This document shows positions 43,372 to 51,258 of a DNA stretch of 54,420 nucleotides, piece by piece. Where the stretch lies: the NCBI RefSeq assembly GCF_020443565.1, contig NZ_JAIZZN010000025.1, forward strand, positions 1-54,420, in the 5' to 3' direction. Each line of letters starts with the position of its first letter. Within the stretch, counting starts at the first letter, position 1. The notes beneath the pieces were generated by a model that saw only the letters and a list, made by a program, of their open reading frames with translations, searched no databases and had not been told where the DNA came from. Made by a program: the position numbers and the translations under genes. Source of the stretch: Clostridium sp. CS001 (GTDB taxonomy: Bacteria > Bacillota > Clostridia > Clostridiales > Clostridiaceae).

Positions 43372-43419
43372 ATTTTACCACATTTATCAAAGTCATTCAA
43401 CTAATAATCATTATTAGTT
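43372..43419 (-). promoter_or_regulatory. fprA promoter with a PerR/Fur-type palindrome
   Basis: Minus-strand TTGAAT (43400-43395), a 17-base spacer and TAAAAT (43377-43372). A 21-bp palindrome centred on C at 43409 (TAATAATCATTATTA core, 43399-43419) abuts the -35 box. The core resembles the TTATAATNATTATAA PerR box. Confidence 0.6.
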
Positions 43420-43607
43420 AGCATATATTTTGTGTACGTACAAATACTTATACTTTATAGTTTCTCATTTAAATGTTAAAGTATTCTATTGTTTTAACAC
43501 ATTATATTTAAGTTGTAAACTTAAATTTAAATAACTATAAATTAATGCAACTTTTGTAGTTTGCCTTTCGTCTATATAACAAGAGGATTTTTAGGAGGAT
43601 TAATAAT

Positions 43608-44132
43608 TTGAGTCATTTTAATATTATAGAATTGAAAATGCCAAAGATATTGCTATTGTTAGTTTTTGTAATTTTGAGTCTCTTATTTAGTAGCTGCGGC
43701 AATTCAGCATATGAAGAAAAAAGAATTAGTGAAGTTATCAATACAGAATATAATACAACAGTTGCTCTGAATAATATAATAAATCCTGAAGAAACTGAGA
43801 GTATAACCATAACTACACTACCAAGTCCACCTAAAATTAAGATAATTGATAAAAAAGAGGATATTAAAGAAATAATAACTTTTATCAATTCTATTAAATT
43901 GGAGGAAACTAAACATGATAATATCAAAGGTTGGGTGATTCTGATTGCCACTAAAGGTAAAAATAATCATTCATTATCTTTTTTAGGAAGCTTAATTCAT
44001 ATTGATGGCAAATGGTATACAACTAATAAAGATGAGCTGAGTAAATTAAGAACTCTATATAATGATTTGGACTATAAAGAAATTCCTTTTAAGGATTATA
44101 ATGATGGTATGTATGAAATCATCACAGAATAA
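43608..44132 (+). CDS. Lipoprotein of unknown function
   Basis: A 174-residue protein with a hydrophobic stretch and lipobox SSCGN (Cys near 30), then a Thr/Pro-rich linker (TITTLPSPPKI) and a compact domain (DIKEIITFINSIKLEE, KGWVILIATKGKNNHS, HIDGKWYTTN). The domain pattern suggests a small beta-rich extracellular module but no family is recognised. TTG start with AGGAGGATTAATAAT upstream. Confidence 0.7.
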   Translation: MSHFNIIELKMPKILLLLVFVILSLLFSSCGNSAYEEKRISEVINTEYNTTVALNNIINPEETESITITTLPSPPKIKIIDKKEDIKEIITFINSIKLEETKHDNIKGWVILIATKGKNNHSLSFLGSLIHIDGKWYTTNKDELSKLRTLYNDLDYKEIPFKDYNDGMYEIITE

Positions 44133-44135
44133 ACT

Positions 44136-44372
44136 ATTTTTTCGTAGAGGATGCTAACAAAAGTATATGTTGCGTAAAAATGCGTTTGAGCAAGCCTTAG
44201 TAATTCTTAATTTATTTTATTTACAGTTGCGTGAAGAAAAACATATGTTTGAGCAACGCGAGTTTATGTTTTTTAGCAACTGAAAATAAAATAAATTTTA
44301 GAATTACTTAGCGACGCGAACGTATTTCTAGCAATATATACTTTTAGTTATAGCAGCCTCTAAGAAAAAATT
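44136..44372. repeat. Palindromic element, copy 1 (~237 bp)
   Basis: A long imperfect hairpin. The left half (TGCTAAC...GTATATGTTGC...) is roughly 75% complementary to the right half, with outer arms ATTTTTTCGTAGAGG and CCTCTAAGAAAAAAT also pairing. The 204-bp core (44152-44355) matches the core at 48193-48396 in reverse orientation, with only a few clustered differences. It has no open reading frame and lies between the lipoprotein and the helD gene's 3' end. Confidence 0.85.
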
Positions 44373-44416
44373 TCCTGTTTTACGTCTGGAGATTATCATA
44401 CATGTTCATCGCAAGG

Positions 44417-46711
44417 CTATTCCAATAAGGCCGATGGTTTCCCCTTATAGAATATATACTCCAAATGCAGCGCTCTCGTAAGCACTACATATAATATCTT
44501 CTTATCCAATTCATTGTCACCATAACTCTCCTCATCACAATTATAAATAATACTGCAATCAAACTCTAGACCCTTTGTCATGTATGATGGAATAATTATA
44601 TTTTCTAATTGGAAGTTCTTATCTGTATTTTTTATTAACTCCCAATCATTTTTACTATATTTCTTAAGCTGTGCTTTTATTTGTTTACACTCCTCAAAGG
44701 TCTTTCCAATAACTGCTATGCTTTTCTTTCCATTCGCCTTTACACTTTCAACTATTTCATCTAACTTTTCTACAAATTCCTTATCTGCGCTATAGTTTAT
44801 TAACTCTGGTTCTTTCCCATGTCTCAGTACAGGTCTTGCTGGAGTCATGTAATTAAGTTGCTTTTGTAGTACCCTATTTGCCACATTTATTATTTCTATA
44901 GTAGACCTATAGCTTTGACTTAGCGGAATATAATTCGCCTCGCCCTTGAAAACTTCATTTATAAGCTTTTGCCAACTCTCGATACCTTTATAATAATAAA
45001 TTCCCTGGCCAATATCACCTACGATTGTAAAAGAGTCATTAACTGCAATGGATTTAAGCATCAGTAGCTGGAAACTGCTATAATCCTGAGCCTCATCTAT
45101 AACAATATGAGAAAATGAAATTTTATCAAACCCCTCAACTTTAACCTTCAAGTAAAGCAAAGCTGCCAAATCATCACTATCTATAAGGCTATTATTCATG
45201 CTAATTTCAGCCTCTTCTTTAATAAACTCATAAAGCTTTGTGGATATTTTGCCTTCTGTAAGTTCATTGAAAATATCTTCGTCCTTAAGTAAATTAAAGT
45301 ATAAGTCAATTACACTCTTTTGTGACCACTTTTTAAAATACTCATCAATGGCTTTCTTAGCACTTACCTTAAGCTTCTTTTTCTCCTCATCTCGCATGTC
45401 ATAAAGTTCTATTATTTTCTTTCTTTTAGTAATGTCATCTTGAATTCCCCTTTTTACACTTTGAATAGAGCTTTCATATGTATAATCTATTTTTTCCATG
45501 ATCTCCGGAATTAAGTTCTTTACCTTTAGGTTAAAATATCTTTTAATTTCTTCTTTTCTCTTATTTAGAGGATAGTGTATTAGATCTTTAGAATATAATC
45601 TTTTTATTTCCTTAGAATTAAACAATATATGCCCCGAGACAATAATATCTTCCACCTGAGTGTCTTGTTTTTCTATATACTTTAAATATCTGTCCATAAT
45701 ACTTTTATAGGTCATGCTTCCTTTAAATTTGCTACTGGTGGTTATAAACTTTATTTTTTCCTTATTTGTTTCTTCCATTACTAAAGAAAATTTCATATCC
45801 TTAGTATAAACTTTACTGCTATATTTTAGAATGCTACAGGCAATATCTTCAAAGGTACTTTGTTTTACTCCACTTACCCCAAGGCTGGGTAGAATGTCAG
45901 AAATATAATCTAAGAATAGTTTATTAGGCGCTACAACTAAAATTTCATGGGTGGATAAATCTTCACTATATTTATACATAAGGTATGCTAGTCTATGTAG
46001 CGCCACTGTAGTCTTCCCAGAACCTGCTGATCCTTGTATTATCATTACTGTGTTCTTGCTTGCCCTTATAATATCATTTTGTTCCTTTTGAATCGTAGCA
46101 ACTACATCCTTAAGCTTGCTTCCTATACTTTCTTCTAAATTTATCTTTAAGAATTCATCTACTAATATATTGTCTTCATTTTCATTATTAGAAGATTTTA
46201 AAATTATATCATTGATACCTTCATCAAAAGCATTTTCTAAGTCCTCATTTTTAATAACAAATTTACGTTTTAACGATAACTCTCCCTCTATAAAACCTAC
46301 AGGTGACTTAAAACTAACTTCCCCTTGCTGTCCACTATAATATAAATCTGCAATGGGAGCCCGCCAATCAATTACCTTTTCTTCTAACGCACTATTATCG
46401 CTTAAGCCAAATTTTCCAATATAATAACTTTCTTCATCTCTCCTATACTCTCTAAAATCGATTCTTGCAAAATATGGCTTGTGGATAGCTTCGCTGTATT
46501 TTTGTAAATTTTTATTTGCAAACTCATACACCTGCTGTGTCAATAGTAATTCTTCACTATATGTACCACCAGAGCTCTTTTTTAATATTGATACTTTTTC
46601 CTCTAATTCTTTTTCCTTTTCACTTACTGAACTAATTTGATTATCTATCCACATTTTAGTTTCCTCTAGTTTGTGCTTTTCAAATTCCATTTCTTTATTA
46701 TTTATTGTCAT
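44417..46711 (-). CDS. helD: HelD-type RNA polymerase-recycling helicase
   Basis: A 764-residue superfamily 1 ATPase with the HelD layout: N-terminal coiled-coil arm (about 1-100), a 1A domain with Walker A IIQGSAGSGKTTVALHR (about 225-242), a long inserted arm, then VIDEAQDYSSFQ, GDIGQGIYYYKG, PLSQSYRST and a final VVLTRALH. HelD pries stalled RNA polymerase off DNA and frees it. GGAGGTGCAACA precedes ATG. The gene is alone on its strand between two palindromic elements. Confidence 0.9.
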   Translation of the reverse strand: MTINNKEMEFEKHKLEETKMWIDNQISSVSEKEKELEEKVSILKKSSGGTYSEELLLTQQVYEFANKNLQKYSEAIHKPYFARIDFREYRRDEESYYIGKFGLSDNSALEEKVIDWRAPIADLYYSGQQGEVSFKSPVGFIEGELSLKRKFVIKNEDLENAFDEGINDIILKSSNNENEDNILVDEFLKINLEESIGSKLKDVVATIQKEQNDIIRASKNTVMIIQGSAGSGKTTVALHRLAYLMYKYSEDLSTHEILVVAPNKLFLDYISDILPSLGVSGVKQSTFEDIACSILKYSSKVYTKDMKFSLVMEETNKEKIKFITTSSKFKGSMTYKSIMDRYLKYIEKQDTQVEDIIVSGHILFNSKEIKRLYSKDLIHYPLNKRKEEIKRYFNLKVKNLIPEIMEKIDYTYESSIQSVKRGIQDDITKRKKIIELYDMRDEEKKKLKVSAKKAIDEYFKKWSQKSVIDLYFNLLKDEDIFNELTEGKISTKLYEFIKEEAEISMNNSLIDSDDLAALLYLKVKVEGFDKISFSHIVIDEAQDYSSFQLLMLKSIAVNDSFTIVGDIGQGIYYYKGIESWQKLINEVFKGEANYIPLSQSYRSTIEIINVANRVLQKQLNYMTPARPVLRHGKEPELINYSADKEFVEKLDEIVESVKANGKKSIAVIGKTFEECKQIKAQLKKYSKNDWELIKNTDKNFQLENIIIPSYMTKGLEFDCSIIYNCDEESYGDNELDKKILYVVLTRALHLEYIFYKGKPSALLE

Positions 46712-46926
46712 TGTTGCACCTCCATTCCATAAATTTAATTTACGTACCTAGTTCTCATTTATCTTTTTAAGCCACCTATCTTAATGCTTTATAATTATAT
46801 TATTTATTGCAACTTATGTCAATTTATGTTACGCATTGAAAAACCACCAGAATAAGCTAATTAATTTTTTAATAATAAATATCCTGTATCATATACTTTA
46901 ATATCAATAATTTCTAGGAGGTATAT

Positions 46927-47757
46927 ATGAATATTTTAATCACTGGTGCAAAAGGCAATATTGGAACTTATCTTTGTAGCGCATTGTCAGAAACACATGT
47001 TATATATGGATTAGATAAAAACGAACTTAACATAATGGATAAGCTAACCACTGAAAAAACCTTAAATGAGTTAAAGATAGATGCTGTAATTCATACTGCT
47101 GCTTTAACAAATAAGTACACTTGTGAATATAATGAAACTTTAGCTTATTGTATAAACACTATAGGAACTTTAAACATTGCACAATATTGTAATTCCCTTA
47201 ATATCCCCCTAGTATACCTGTCTACTACAGAGGTATACGGTGATACTAAATCATTACCTTACATTGAATCTGATAAGTGCATGCCTTTAAATGTATATAG
47301 CAAAAGTAAACTAAGCGCTGAGGAATTAATACAAACTATTTGCACCAAGTATTTTATTCTTCGCAGCTCAAACATATTTGGTGGCAATGATTGTTTCGTG
47401 AGAAATATTATAAATGGTAAACATACAGCAATTTATTTATTTTCAAATCCCAGCATTTGCATAACTTATATTGAAGACTTAACTGCGGTACTTATGAAAC
47501 TCTTAGCTACAGATAAATATGGAATATATAATTATACAAATGAAGGCTACTTATCAAAATCAGCATTAATAAATACTATAATAGAATTAGGCAATCTTAA
47601 TGTGCCCTTAAATGTAACCTCAGATAAGCTTCTATCAAGCCTCATCAAAGAATCTAATTATACTTGCGTAAATAACTCTCATATAAAGCAATGCTTAAAT
47701 ATTGAAATTCCTTTTTGGAAAGATAGACTTAAGGATTACATTAATAAAATACATTAA
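46927..47757 (+). CDS. RmlD-like NAD(P)-dependent sugar reductase/epimerase
   Basis: A 276-residue extended short-chain dehydrogenase: ITGAKGNIGTYL at 4-15, VIHTAALTNKYTCEYN, YLSTTEVYGDT, YSKSKLSAEELI with the catalytic YxxxK, and a substrate domain. Closest in look to dTDP-4-dehydrorhamnose reductase (RmlD), but no other rhamnose genes are nearby, so the substrate is uncertain. AGGAGG lies six bases before ATG. Confidence 0.8.
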   Translation: MNILITGAKGNIGTYLCSALSETHVIYGLDKNELNIMDKLTTEKTLNELKIDAVIHTAALTNKYTCEYNETLAYCINTIGTLNIAQYCNSLNIPLVYLSTTEVYGDTKSLPYIESDKCMPLNVYSKSKLSAEELIQTICTKYFILRSSNIFGGNDCFVRNIINGKHTAIYLFSNPSICITYIEDLTAVLMKLLATDKYGIYNYTNEGYLSKSALINTIIELGNLNVPLNVTSDKLLSSLIKESNYTCVNNSHIKQCLNIEIPFWKDRLKDYINKIH

Positions 47758-47799
47758 AATAAATGCCACAAATTATAAATATAAATTTTCTATACTTAA

Positions 47800-47828
47800 T
47801 TGACATTTAACGAATTTAGGCATAATAT
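47800..47828 (+). promoter_or_regulatory. Consensus sigma-A promoter of the candidate selenoprotein gene
   Basis: A perfect TTGACA (47800-47805), a 17-base spacer and TAATAT (47823-47828). It is one of the best promoters in the window. Confidence 0.8.
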
Positions 47829-47840
47829 ATTAATATAGAT

Positions 47841-47857
47841 ATACCCACCACGGGTAT
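47841..47857 (+). promoter_or_regulatory. CsoR/CstR-like operator
   Basis: ATACCCACCACGGGTAT is a six-base dyad across a five-base centre, followed by GG. It resembles the TACCC-N-GGGTAT sites of CsoR-family copper or persulfide sensors. It sits at about +6 to +22 of the promoter and ends just before the ribosome binding site, so bound repressor would block transcription. Confidence 0.5.
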
Positions 47858-47868
47858 GGAGGTGTTTT

Positions 47869-48159
47869 ATGTTAACTATAGATAATAAAGCAATTTCTAC
47901 TATTAGAAAAAAAGATTCCGTTTTAGTGGTTAAGTCTGTAGTAAATTCTTGTGGTTGAGGCGGCACACCTACAAGAAGTCTCTGGATTGAGACTCAGAAA
48001 AGCTGCTCTCCTTTAGAACAATATACTTTAATGGAATATGAAGGGGTAAAGGTATACCTTCATAAAAGTCTTTTTCTAAATGAAGATATACATGTATATC
48101 AAAAATTAAAAATACCATTCTTGGGCTCTGTATTTGGAGTTAAAGGCGTAAGACTATAA
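47869..48159 (+). CDS. Candidate selenoprotein (in-frame UGA, HesB-like motif)
   Basis: An open frame of 97 codons (96 residues plus stop) if the TGA at 47956-47958 is read as selenocysteine (Sec30). Residues 24-35 read SVVNSCG-Sec-GGTP, a Cys-Gly-Sec redox motif. The frame continues for 66 well-formed codons (SLWIETQKSCSPLEQ, YTLMEYEGVKVYLHKSLFLN, KIPFLGSVFGVKGVRL), which resembles HesB-like or small CC/CU thiol proteins. GGAGGTG precedes ATG by six bases. A hairpin starts 18 bases after the TGA. Ordinary gene callers split it. A Cys-to-stop mutation is the alternative. Strong promoter and CsoR-like operator point to sulfur or metal stress. Confidence 0.72.
47977..47994 (+). promoter_or_regulatory. 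Candidate bacterial SECIS hairpin
   Basis: AGTCTC-TGGATT-GAGACT: a perfect six-base stem with a six-base loop containing GG, 18 bases downstream of the in-frame TGA, at the distance at which SelB-recognised SECIS elements lie in bacteria. Confidence 0.6.
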
Positions 48160-48178
48160 GCATCCCGTAAATCATGAG

Positions 48179-48410
48179 TTTTCCTTGGATTATGCTATAA
48201 CTAAAAGTATGTATTGCTAGAAATGCGTTCACTTCACCAAGTAATTCTAAAATTTATTTTATTTTCAGTTGCTAAAAAACATAAACTCGCTTCGCTTAGA
48301 CATATGTTTTTCTTCACGCAACTGTAAATAAAATAAATTAAGAATTACTAAGGTTTGTTCAAACGCATTTTTACGCAACATATACTTCTGTTAGCATAAT
48401 CCAAGGAAAA
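48179..48410. repeat. Palindromic element, copy 2 (~232 bp, inverted relative to copy 1)
   Basis: The same 204-bp core (48193-48396) as 44152-44355 but on the other strand. The outer arms are different in sequence (TTTTCCTTGGATTATGCTA with TAGCATAATCCAAGGAAAA) yet pair perfectly, whereas copy 1 has other pairing arms. No reading frame of note. It lies 20 bases after the selenoprotein stop codon. Confidence 0.85.
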
Positions 48411-48581
48411 TATTTTATTTATAGAATTATTATTATTATTAGTTTGTAATGTGGTAAGCTAAGATTCTGCAGACCTCATTATATACTATCTGCTGCACTC
48501 CAACATAATTTTACCTTAATGTTTATAACTTCAACGATATATAAAATAAAACTTTATAAAACATTAGAGCAATTTAAGTAG

Positions 48582-48607
48582 GCCACCAATTCCATTGGTG
48601 GCTTTTT
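48582..48607 (+). terminator. Terminator for the selenoprotein transcript or unassigned
   Basis: GCCACCAAT and its exact complement form a nine-base stem with a three-base loop, followed by TTTTT. Confidence 0.8.
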
Positions 48608-48758
48608 GTAGTTATAATTAATATTTATAAATACAAAGTAGTACAAGTTTTTAACTGCATCCTTATTATATACAACTTATGGTAATAGTTGTATAATTAA
48701 ATAAATATCCTGTGGCAGGCGCTACTCAGAGAGTTATTGTATAATTCAAGCTCAACGC

Positions 48759-48773
48759 ACAAAATGAGCATAA
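48759..48773. repeat. 15-bp motif ACAAAATGAGCATAA at the left border of the accessory block
   Basis: It recurs exactly in reverse complement at 53135-53149, and 13 of the bases also at 51800-51812. The outer pair brackets the accessory genes in opposite orientation. Confidence 0.6.
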
Positions 48774-48814
48774 CACGAAGTTGATAAATTTATATTTAAG
48801 GAGGGTATATGTTT

Positions 48815-49240
48815 ATGAAATTAGAGTATATCATGAAAACCTTTGGGAAATTAAATATTATCAGTGCCTTATATGCCTTGGTTTTAGTTGTTCAGATTCA
48901 ACCTATTGCAAATATAAATCGAATTTTTAGAATAACTAATTGGTCTGTTACTACCGTCTACATGCTTATCGCTATGTTTAATATAATTATATTCGTACTT
49001 TCATCTATTGTATTTTTATTTATTACGAGAAAGTACCTTAGCCAAGTAAAATTAAGAGTTTTGATAACTCTGTCTTGGGTTCCTTATTATATAATTATCA
49101 CCTTAATCTATAATTACTTCACCCCTATTATAGTTAGAGGAGAAGGACCCGGTCCAGTAGTAGGTCTTTTATTCATAGTTATCTTTCTTAGTTATCCATT
49201 CTATATTGCTTTTATCAATTTAACTTCTACACACTTATAA
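48815..49240 (+). CDS. Small membrane protein, four predicted spans
   Basis: A 141-residue protein rich in hydrophobic segments (LNIISALYALVLVV, TTVYMLIAMFNIIIFVLSS, LITLSWVPYYIIITLIY, GLLFIVIFLSYPFYIAFI). No family recognised. ATG 48815 is better spaced from AAGGAGGG than the ATG at 48809, which is only three bases away. First gene of a same-strand run of small proteins; its stop overlaps the next reading frame. Confidence 0.6.
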   Translation: MKLEYIMKTFGKLNIISALYALVLVVQIQPIANINRIFRITNWSVTTVYMLIAMFNIIIFVLSSIVFLFITRKYLSQVKLRVLITLSWVPYYIIITLIYNYFTPIIVRGEGPGPVVGLLFIVIFLSYPFYIAFINLTSTHL

Positions 49241-49302
49241 TGATAATATTTTTATGTAAAATATTTACTCACTTGATTCAAATTATAGGAGGTGGGTTTA
49301 AC

Positions 49303-49782
49303 ATGAAGAAAGTATATAAAATAGGTATAAGTATTACAGCAATATGCATGATTGCTATTGGCATATACTATACATTTCCAAAAATAATTAATGTGACCTT
49401 GAATGGTGTGAGTTATAAAATTAATAATAAACAGCAACAAGAACAAGTTACAATAAAAATTAATGGTAGTTACGGAAAACGAATTTTAAAGAAAGATTTG
49501 TTTGTAGGTTCTATTACAATCGGCAACTTGCGTTGTGATGGGGTTGAAATCTCTGTTGGAGATAATTCGAGTTTCCTAACATATATTAATAAGAATACAG
49601 AAAGCGGTAAGATCTACTATGGAGAAATGTTCACAGATAACAAACTTACCAAATTAACCATTTCTGTATTTGGTGAAGATGGCACTATGATTTCTGCCCC
49701 TGCAAAGGATAGGGTAGATGCTGTCAAAATATCTAATGAGTTAATGAAAAATTTTTTAGAAGAAAATTTTAAATTCAAATAA
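49303..49782 (+). CDS. Membrane-anchored small protein of unknown function
   Basis: A 159-residue protein with an N-terminal membrane anchor (about 6-24, IGISITAICMIAIGIYYTF) and an extracytoplasmic domain (VTIKINGSYGKRIL, LFVGSITIGNL, GEMFTDNKLTKLTI, AKDRVDAVKISNELMK). No family recognised. Start at ATG 49303 after AGGAGGTGG; the longer frame has no site. Confidence 0.6.
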   Translation: MKKVYKIGISITAICMIAIGIYYTFPKIINVTLNGVSYKINNKQQQEQVTIKINGSYGKRILKKDLFVGSITIGNLRCDGVEISVGDNSSFLTYINKNTESGKIYYGEMFTDNKLTKLTISVFGEDGTMISAPAKDRVDAVKISNELMKNFLEENFKFK

Positions 49783-50195
49783 ACTTTTACAATCAACCTT
49801 CAGGTACAATGTTCAAAAACTGCGTTACACTCGTAAAAAACTATGTAGTGAGTTATGATATTAATATAACATTAATCCTATATTATTATTGAAACACAGA
49901 CGCTGCCATAAATTCAGTATACTAACATACCTTTTCGGAGGGGTAGGAAAATCCATCTGCAATTAAATAATTTCATATATTATTATAGGAAGAATAATAG
50001 GTAAAATGACAGCGAAGAACTTATCAGAAAAGAAGCATATAGGTCATTAACACTTATTGAAAAAAGATGTAAATAAATCAAGATATACCGCGTAGTTTTC
50101 TAATATTGTTTATCTATCTTAAAACTCGATAGATGAACAATCGTAATTTAAGACGTATTAATCTAGAAACTACGATATTTAAAAGAGGGATAAAA
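49783..50195. other. Gene-free stretch in the accessory block
   Basis: AT-rich. Apart from a 13-base stem (50106-50118 with 50128-50140, one G-T pair) I see no gene, promoter with good boxes or repeat. Confidence 0.5.
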
Positions 50196-50414
50196 TTGGA
50201 AAAGAGAATTAGTCTTTTATTCGGTGTTCTCGGAGGATTATTTTTAGTGCTTTTGAGACTTCCACAAGTTAACTTATTTCTTGCACTTGTAGATTTTCAA
50301 GGCTTTGTTACGAGTTTCGTCACAAGTGTTATTTCTCTAATTGGACTAATATTTGTTGTGTATTTTAGTGGTTTATTAATTATTGATACATTAAAGACAA
50401 TACATAAAAGATAG
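50196..50414 (+). CDS. Small two-span membrane protein
   Basis: A 72-residue protein from TTG 50196: MEKRISLLFGVLGGLFLVLL, then a short polar part, a second hydrophobic segment (SVISLIGLIFVVYFSGLLII) and a basic tail (TLKTIHKR). The longer frame (ATG 50133) overlaps a hairpin and lacks a site. AGAGGG lies eight bases before TTG. Function unknown. Confidence 0.5.
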   Translation: MEKRISLLFGVLGGLFLVLLRLPQVNLFLALVDFQGFVTSFVTSVISLIGLIFVVYFSGLLIIDTLKTIHKR

Positions 50415-50488
50415 TTCGTAATTCACAGAAAGGTGCAATAGTAATTTATTATGTAATAAGTAATTAATGTTAGGAAGTGTAAACATTC

Positions 50489-51142
50489 ATGCCAGATTTA
50501 AAAGAACAATTAATTGAATCAATAATACATTCTATTATTATAATGATAATATCATTGTTTATCACATACATAATTATTATAAATTCATATAACATATTTT
50601 GGCTGTATTTGTTTTCTTTTATTGGAGTAATATTTTTAATAATTTATATTAAAAAGCCATATAAAAAAGAATATTTAGTCATTAATAGTTGGTTATGTAT
50701 GATATTTATAATTTTTATTGGAAGTTTAATTGGAAAATTTATTCCATTATCAACTCTAATTGTATTCAGTATTGGGATACCAATAGTCGATATTATCAGT
50801 TTTACAAAAATTGGTTCAAAGACCACAAATGCTAAAGTTATGGCGAATAAAAATTCAATGGCAAAATTAATAGTATATGGCAAGTCATTTAAAAATAATA
50901 ATCCAATACCCACAAAAGGGTTAGGAGATTTTTTATTTTATACAATATTACTTTCAGGTATATATAAAGTAAGTAATGATTCTAATTTTGTATTATGTGG
51001 GACATGTCTAATATTTTTAGGATGTACAATAAATTGGATTATAGTCTGTTTTATATATAATAAGAAATGGTATAAGGGGTTTCCAGCTACATTTACCCCC
51101 CTTGTTTCAGTATTACCATTATTTTTGAAGCTTATAAAATAA
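50489..51142 (+). CDS. Presenilin-like intramembrane aspartyl protease candidate
   Basis: A 217-residue polytopic membrane protein with about seven predicted spans. An Asp lies in one span (GIPIVDIIS, D101), and the next span starts with GLGDFLFYTILLSG (D147). The human presenilin motif is GLGDFIFYSVLVG, so the match over 13 residues is close. The stretch between the two (KVMANKNSMAKLIVYGKS) also resembles the presenilin loop, and a FPATFTPL segment near the end stands in the place of the PAL motif. Shorter than presenilins (~290-450) and than archaeal homologues. Prepilin peptidases also use GxGD, so that group is the alternative. Unknown substrate; no gene partner is seen. Confidence 0.6.
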   Translation: MPDLKEQLIESIIHSIIIMIISLFITYIIIINSYNIFWLYLFSFIGVIFLIIYIKKPYKKEYLVINSWLCMIFIIFIGSLIGKFIPLSTLIVFSIGIPIVDIISFTKIGSKTTNAKVMANKNSMAKLIVYGKSFKNNNPIPTKGLGDFLFYTILLSGIYKVSNDSNFVLCGTCLIFLGCTINWIIVCFIYNKKWYKGFPATFTPLVSVLPLFLKLIK

Positions 51143-51150
51143 ATATTTAA

Positions 51151-51209
51151 TTCGCATTTTTCTAAAAAGACCTACTAAGCTAATTTCTTAGTTAGTGAGT
51201 ATTTGTAAT
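51151..51209 (+). repeat. 59-bp repeat upstream of the GrpB-like gene
   Basis: About 46 of 59 bases match 51820-51878 in the same orientation. Shared parts include TTCGCAT, ACCTAC, TTAGTTA and ATTTGTAAT. The copies flank one gene. Confidence 0.65.
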
Positions 51210-51258
51210 TAAACTACGCAATAACAATTATTCATATTGTATAAAGGATGTGATTTTA

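Larger units (their letters stand above)
48411..48814. other. Intergenic stretch before the accessory block
   Basis: AT-rich spacer with five tandem ATT units (about 48424-48440), the plus-strand terminator at 48582-48607 and the short repeat at 48759-48773. I see no gene. Confidence 0.6.

Noticed and set aside
44152-44355. Coding or tRNA-like feature in the palindromic element
   Set aside because: No open frame of note, no tRNA arms; symmetry is the only structure.
47956-47958. Plain pseudogene by nonsense mutation in the small redox gene
   Set aside because: Kept as the alternative, but strong promoter and ribosome site, an intact frame after the TGA, the Cys-Gly-TGA context and a hairpin at SECIS distance favour selenocysteine.
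50133-50195. Upstream extension of the small two-span protein
   Set aside because: ATG 50133 lies in a hairpin with no ribosome binding site; TTG 50196 has AGAGGG at proper distance.
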